The notes beneath the pieces were generated by a model that was not told where the DNA came from, searched no databases, and worked only from the letters and a program-made list of their open reading frames with translations. DNA of 64,000 nt from Artocarpus heterophyllus. Its lineage: Eukaryota > Streptophyta > Magnoliopsida > Rosales > Moraceae. Both the position numbers and the translations under genes were made by a program. Positions 58,168 through 64,000 of the stretch are shown here, one piece after another (position 1 is the first letter of the stretch; every line of letters starts with the position of its first letter). Location: NCBI GenBank assembly GCA_025403435.1, contig CM046341.1, forward strand, positions 18,065,460 through 18,129,459, read 5' to 3'.

Positions 58168-61100
58168 ATCTCCCACTTGCACTAAGTGAGTAAATACAGC
58201 AAATTTTGCATCCCCATAGCTTCCACATGTCTCTCGAAGACTCTCCCAGTAAGTGTCTTCGTAAATGGATCAGCTAAATTGTCCTCTGACGCGATCTTGC
58301 ACACCGTGACATGCCCGCCCTCAACGAAGTCCTTTATCACATGATACTTTCGATCAATATGCTTACTCTTCTTGTGAAATCTTGGTTTCTTAGCATTAGC
58401 TACTGCCACACTGTTATCACAGTACAGTGATACCACCTTATCCATACCAGGAACTACCTCAAGATCCCCAAGGAACTTGCAAAGCCACACTGCTTCTTTC
58501 GAAGCATCACTAGCCGCCACATACTCAGCCTCCATTGTTGAATCCGAAGTGCAATCTTGCTTCGCACTTCTCCAACTGATGGCACCGCCGCCCAGAGTAA
58601 ACACAAACCCCGAAGTCGATTTCCTAGAATCCAGATAGGATTGAAAATTCGAGTCAGTGTATCCTAGAGGAGTCAAGTCCCCACCCGAATACACAAGTAT
58701 ATACCCTCGAGTCCTTCTCAGGTACTTGAAAATATGCTTTTCCACAACCCAATGGTTCAGTCCTAGATCCGCCTGAAATCGACTTACAATCCCGACTGCA
58801 TAGCTAATATCTGGTCGTGTACAAAGCATGGCATACATGAGACTACCCACTGCCGAAGCATAAGGCACCTTCTTCATGTATTCTCTTTCTTCATAAGACT
58901 TTGGAGAGTGTTTCTTAGAAAGAGTAATTCCAGACCTAGATGGTTGCCCACCTTTCTTGGAATTCTGCATTTCAAACCTCCTGAGAATTTTATCTATGTA
59001 ACCGGCCTGTGACAAAGCTATCATTTTGTTCTTTCTATCCCGAAAAATCTAGATACCGAGAACAAAATTAGCCTCACCCAAGTCTTTCATGTCAAACTGC
59101 TTGGTCAACCATAATTTGACCGATAACAACGCCCCAACGTCATTGCCAATTAGCAGAATGTCATCTACATAGAGCAGTAGAAAAACCACTTTCCCATCTT
59201 TAATGTGTTTGTAAGCACATGGTTCATCCACATTTTGTGAGAACCCATAAGTCTTGATCACTTGATCAAATCTTATGTTCCAAGACGGGAAGCCTGCTTA
59301 AGTCCATAAATTGACTTTAGCAGCTTACAAACCTTACCCTCTTGACCTGCGACCTTGAATCCGTCTGGTTGTTCCATATAAATGGACTCATCAAGATAGA
59401 CATTTAGAAAAAGCCATCTTGACATCCATCTGCCAAATCTCGTAGTCGAGAGCGGCAGCTATGGACAAGAGAATCCGGATAGACTTAAGCATGGCTACAG
59501 GCGAAAAGGTTTCTTCATAATCGATTCCTTCCTTTTGCGTATAACCCTTAGCTACCAGTCTAGCCTTAAAGGTTTCGACCTTTCCATCCACTCCTCTTTT
59601 CCTCTTGTAGATCCACTTACACCCTATGGGTTTTACCCCTTCGGGAAGATCCATAAGCTCCCAGACCCGATTAGTCTCCATAGACTTCATCTCAATGTTC
59701 ATGGCCTCTGTCTAGAGTCTTAAATCAACATCCTCCATAGCCTCTGCGTAAGTATAAGGATCCCTGTCATGTTCATTCGGTTCAGCCAAGAAGACTTCCC
59801 CATTAAACATATACCTCTCAGGTTGACGCCCGATCCTCCCACTACGCCGAAGCCCCTGAGGTTGTTGTTCAGGTTTGTTTGGTTTTTCTACACCGATCGG
59901 AATGGTTTCGTTCGAAACCTCCAGAGTGATTTGATCACTCCCTAACTCCTCAAGCACTACTTTGCTTTGAGGTTTAAAGTCGTCCATGTAACTCTCCTCA
60001 AGGAAAGTTGCATTAGTTGAAACCACGACTTTATTTTCCTTTGGGTTATAAAAATAACCCCCTTTAGTCCTTTTTGGATATCCTATAAACACACAAACTT
60101 CTGAACGTGCTTCCAACTTATTCGGATCCTTAAACAGGACATGAGCCGGACATCCCCATATGTGAATATGGTTTAAGGATGTCTTCCTACTCGTCCACAA
60201 CTCGTGAGGAGTTTTAGGGACCGATTTTGAAGGCACATTGTTCAAAAGATAACATGCGGTTTGTAGTGCATATCCCCAAAAGGATAAAGGCAATGATGAA
60301 TAACTCATCATGGACCTAATCATGTCCAACAAAGTCCTATTCCTTCTCTTTGCTACGCCATTCTGCTGCGGAGTGCCTGGCGCAGTCAAATGGGATAAAA
60401 TCCCATTGTCTAACAAGTGTTCCAAGAACTCATCAGAAAGGTATTCCCCACCTCGATCTGATCAAAGTGCCTTTATAGGTCTACCCAATTGCTTTTCCAC
60501 TTCAGCCCGAAACTCCCTGAACATGTCAAAAGTTTCGCTTTTGTGGTGCATTAGGTACACATACCCATATCTTGAGTAGTCGTCAATAAAAGTGACGAAG
60601 TACTCATACCCTCCTCATGCCCGGATGTTCATTGGTCCGTAAACATCACTATGCATAAGTTCTAGAACCCCTTCGGCCCTATTGCCTTTAGACACGAATG
60701 GTCTTTTGGTCATTTTACCCTCCAAACAAGACTCACATTGAGGTATAAATTCCACCTTTAAGTGACTTAAAGGTCCATCCCTTACCAACCTTTGAATCCT
60801 ATTCAGGTTAATATGACCAAGGCGCAAATGCCAAAGATAAGTCTTATTAGAGTGAGAAGTTTTAAGTCTTTTAGAGTCATTATCATTTATCTTAGCATTA
60901 AGCAATAAGTCCATCTTAGGTTTGATAAAATATAGATTATTTTGCATCCATCCAGAACAGATAAAAGATTTATTTTTACGAATCACCACTTTTTCATTAA
61001 AAGATACCACGTAGGAGTCTTTAAATAAACAAGATACAGAAATCAAATTCCTTTTAAATTTAGGAACATAAAAAAAATATTGCAAAATTAAATTCCTATA

Positions 61101-62135
61101 ATTATCAAAGTAAAGATGGACATCTCCCACTGCTTCCGCTAAGACCAAGGATCCATCGCCCATCCAAAGCGTGAAGTCCTCATGTAGCAGACTTCTCGTT
61201 TCTTTGAATCCCTGCGGAGAAACACAAACATGATTAGTTGCACCGGAATCTATGACCCAGATGTCACTGGATTCCTCAACCAAACAAGATTCTAAATATA
61301 GAAGATCACACCTACCTCCTTTGGAAAGGAAGTCCTTGCAATGCTTCTTGATATGCCCGACCTTTCCACAAAAGAAGCACTTAAGCTTCTTTGGGTTCTT
61401 CTTCTTCTTCTTCTTGCTCTTAGTAGTAGCAGGAATAGAAGACTTCCCGTTCTTGGCCCGTTGCTTCTTTCCATTCCCTGAGTTAGGATTGGAACCAGAA
61501 GCAGCTTTCATGTTGGCCTCTCCACCAGTAGGAGACTCCCTGATCAGCAGTTCAAACTCCTGTAACTGTTTCATCAGTTCTGTTAAGGTCATATCCCATC
61601 TATTGCTTAAATTAAAAGTAGCTCTAAACGGAACAAATTCCTTAGACAGAGTCTCAAAGACTATAGTCATCTAAGTTTTAGCATTGATGTCGGCTCCATT
61701 GGTTTGAGCCTCAACGAGGTAACCCATGACCAACATCATGTGCTCCTTTACAGATGTCCTTGGTCTCTATCTACAGTTTAAGAGTTTCTGAAGCGCCCCT
61801 TGCCGCTTTGTTATGGCCTGGCCTCCAAACATATCCTCAAGATTATCCAAGATCTGCTTCATAGTCTCATAATCCTGATGTTGAGCCTCCAGCACGTTGT
61901 TCATGCTGGCCATAACATAGCAGCGGGCCTGATCATTAGCATCTTTCTAGCGATCGTACGCTTGGAATTGCTCATTACTTGAGTCTCCCGTAGGCTTGGG
62001 AGGACAAGGGGTTGTCAGTACATATTTTAGTTTCTCAAAGGACAGGACGATATCCAGGTTCCGTTTTCAATCGTTATAATTCTCACCAGTTAATTGGTTT
62101 TTGTCAAGTATCGATGATAAAGCATTTTTAGACAT
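58168..62135 (-). pseudogene. copia I gag-pol
   Basis: Starts at 62135: MSKNALSSILDKNQLTGENY then ND and a stop where G has Trp. More gag follows to 61674 with stops. 61670-60615 (351 codons) holds gag C-terminus, zinc knuckle CFFCGKVGHIKKHC, protease WVIDSGATNHVC and pre-integrase LWHLRLGHINLNRI. 60425-59712: integrase C-half with [19 protein letters not shown] and [13 protein letters not shown]. 59702-59391: RT start, [19 protein letters not shown]. 59261-59049: RT box LLLYVDDILLIGND. 59024-58182: RT end and RNase H, DSTMEAEYVAASDASKEA to NLADPFTKTLTGRVFE. A few point and frameshift lesions separate it from an intact frame. Confidence 0.93.
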
Positions 62136-63799
62136 TTTCAATCTACAATAAAGAATCATATAACAAACATAAGCAAACATATAATAATAATTTAGTAAGA
62201 TAACACAATCATGTAAAATCATACAAATGTGTTTATGTGTCAAAACCTTGAAAATATCACAACCTTACAACGATAATTCCCAATTCAGAATTTAACAAGC
62301 TCCTAGGGGAGTCATGCCAAATTCAATCAGGAACACGGATCCCCTCCTGATTAATATATGCCATCCAGGACCCGTATGATCCAATGTATATTAATAATCG
62401 TTTCTTTGGCCATTAATTTTATTAACAGAGCTCCTAGGGGGGGTTAATAATAAAATTAACGTGAGTGTATAACCATCGTTTTAATATTTTATCCATGATT
62501 TATAATCACCACCTAGGGGTGTGCAACCATAAATCATACTAAAATATCTTATCCTTTCAGAGATCTAATCTGGTACATGATAGAAATCCCTTCCTAGGGA
62601 TCGGGACCACCATGTTCTTCCTATGGACCAACGATGGAGGCCTTAGGTTCTCTCTTCGAAAACCTTCTCCCACTCAATCTTTTGAAATCAAGGTTTTATT
62701 TTTAAATTAATGCATGAATAATTTTAATATGAGTGGCACTTCCTATTCTATATGACATGTTATCAATATATATGGCAATTATATTATGATGCAGACAAGC
62801 AAAGCAATCAAGCAAAGCTACAAGCAAAATAATAATAACCGTAATATTATGGTTCCACCCTAGAGAATAGAAAACTAAGATTACAAGAGAATAATCGAGA
62901 CATTTATCGATTCTTCATCATTGAATCCTCAAGCTGTATCCTTCTTCATATAATTCCCGTCTTCAAGTCTTCAATTCCGTATGAATCAAATACTTCATAT
63001 TTTCGGTCATATCCAAATTTAATGTTTCTCAGAATCGTCCCAAAAATAAAATTAAAACTGCACCAGAATATTGCACCTTTTCTGGAATCTTTTTCCAGCT
63101 CTCGGTCGGCAGGCCGATCTGGGTAATCGGCCTGCCGATCCAAAAAATCAGCCTACCGATCCATGAAAGTTCGGCCTACCGGCAGAGCCAGCCAATTTCT
63201 GCCCCACTGACGGCCTGCTGGACCACATGTCCAGCCTGCCGATCTGTGACCATCGGCCTGCCGAACTGAGATGTCTGGCATACCGACCGAGCAGAAATAC
63301 CTTATTCCAAAAAATATAATTTCAATGCAATTCATCAATTTTATTTTCAACAATTCAAAAACATAAAATTAGAGACTCAAGAAATACCTGAGGGCGCCAT
63401 CATCCATCTTTTAGATCCGTCTTCTACATCCGTCTTCTCCGAATAATTATTTAATTACAAAATTCTTACAAATTTAAAATTAAATAACAATTCCTAGACG
63501 GAGATGATAGTCCGCCATATAATTATATGAAAAGCCTAGATATACATTCTAACCTCTAAGAAACCATAACTGGTATTAATTAATTAATAAATAATTAAAC
63601 AACGATTTAATCAACCATAATTAATTAATAATCATTCACCACATAATCCATGACAACATATAATTATATAGAAACCTAGAGTACTAACTCTCTATAAAAT
63701 TAACTTCAAGCATAAGAGAGATTAAGATCATAAAATTTATGCATATAACATGATCACAAACTTGCAAATTTATGTAAAAACCTTGGCTCTGATACCAAT
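62136..63799 (-). other. 5' leader of copia I with primer-binding site
   Basis: The minus strand just inside the 5' LTR reads TTGGTATCAGAGCCAAGG (63782-63799), an initiator-Met primer site. The leader is about 1.66 kb, AT-rich apart from the GC-rich two-block repeat (63102-63290). Confidence 0.88.
63102..63290. repeat. GC-rich tandem units, leader of I (4 + 4)
   Basis: Cores at 63106, 63127, 63148 and 63171, then 39 bp to 63210, 63231, 63253 and 63275 (21, 22, 22). This is the best-preserved cluster, with ATCGGCCTGCCGATC and CATCGGCCTGCCGAAC. Minus-strand translation gives a spurious seven-residue DRQADxP repeat. Confidence 0.92.
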
Positions 63800-64000
63800 T
63801 GTTGGAAAAACAGTACGCAGCAGAATTTTAAAATTTTTTCATCAGAGTAATTTCCAAAACACAAGTTTGACATGCTATATGTATAAATTAGACAGATCTT
63901 ACTAACCTTCGTGTGCCGAAAAACCTCCGCAACCTGTGTAGAGAAATAACGTTCTAGAAGAGGCTCAACCAACTAGTCTTCTTTGCTATTCTCTATCCAC
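63800..64000 (-). repeat. 5' LTR of copia I, first 201 bp
   Basis: TGTTGGAAAAACAGTACGCAGC onward, matching 56177 onward with few differences; cut by the window end. Confidence 0.92.

Larger units (their letters stand above)
56177..64000 (-). mobile_element. Ty1/copia element I (family 1), runs off the window
   Basis: 3' LTR 56177-58167, interior 58168-63799, 5' LTR from 63800 to the window end. It has the best-preserved family-1 coding region here, with gag start, knuckle, protease DSGA, integrase and RT box all recognisable, but it is split by stops. Left flank AAATC; the right flank is not in the window. Confidence 0.93.

Noticed and set aside
62946..63353. Minus-strand frames with a seven-residue repeat (DRQADxP)
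   Set aside because: Produced by the 21-bp non-coding units in the leader of copia I; the frame is not kept in sister copies.

Overview
The window is nuclear DNA from a flowering plant, probably a eudicot. It is AT-rich and holds one intact intron-containing gene of a plant family (GH1 beta-glucosidase), a decayed copy of plastid ndhH inside one of its introns, and a large nest of LTR retrotransposons primed by initiator-Met tRNA. I cannot name the species.

Layout. 1-2735: 3' end of a Ty1/copia element (family 1, copy A, + strand) with its whole 3' LTR. 2736-3976: short intergenic stretch. 3977-10317: a 13-exon, 507-codon beta-glucosidase gene whose exon phases all join without a frameshift or stop. 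Intron 9 carries a 5'-truncated LINE and intron 11 an ndhH fragment. 10653-11021: exons 1-2 of a second beta-glucosidase copy on the opposite strand, killed by a stop and a lost splice donor. 11148-51680: a small-LTR copia element (B, + strand), with 223/216-bp LTRs now 40 kb apart. B contains a gypsy-like LTR scrap (12923-13310), the old family-1 element E (13311-44352, - strand) and copia C (45334-50732, - strand). E is itself split by full-length D (14653-24254), the gypsy-type solo LTR F (24934-27856), full-length G (27975-37390) and the solo LTR H (37735-39726). 51681-55010: gene-free, with three separate sets of degenerate tandem repeats. 55011-56176: part of another gypsy-type LTR. 56177-64000: family-1 element I (- strand), running off the window.

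How it fits together. Target-site duplications give the order of events: B landed about 120 bp upstream of the start codon of the truncated beta-glucosidase copy; E went into B; D, F, G and H went into E; C went into B separately. Every gag-pol frame is broken, so no element here is autonomous. The only clear host gene product is a secreted or vacuolar beta-glucosidase.

The most unusual signal is a GC-rich 21-22-bp tandem unit with a palindromic core, TCGGC-NN-GCCGA. It recurs in family-1 LTRs, again in their 5' leaders, in gypsy-type LTR F and in the LTR-like block at 55.9 kb, with strictly kept spacing (21, 22, 22 and a constant 39-bp gap). The LTR and leader clusters are complementary to each other across the primer-binding site.
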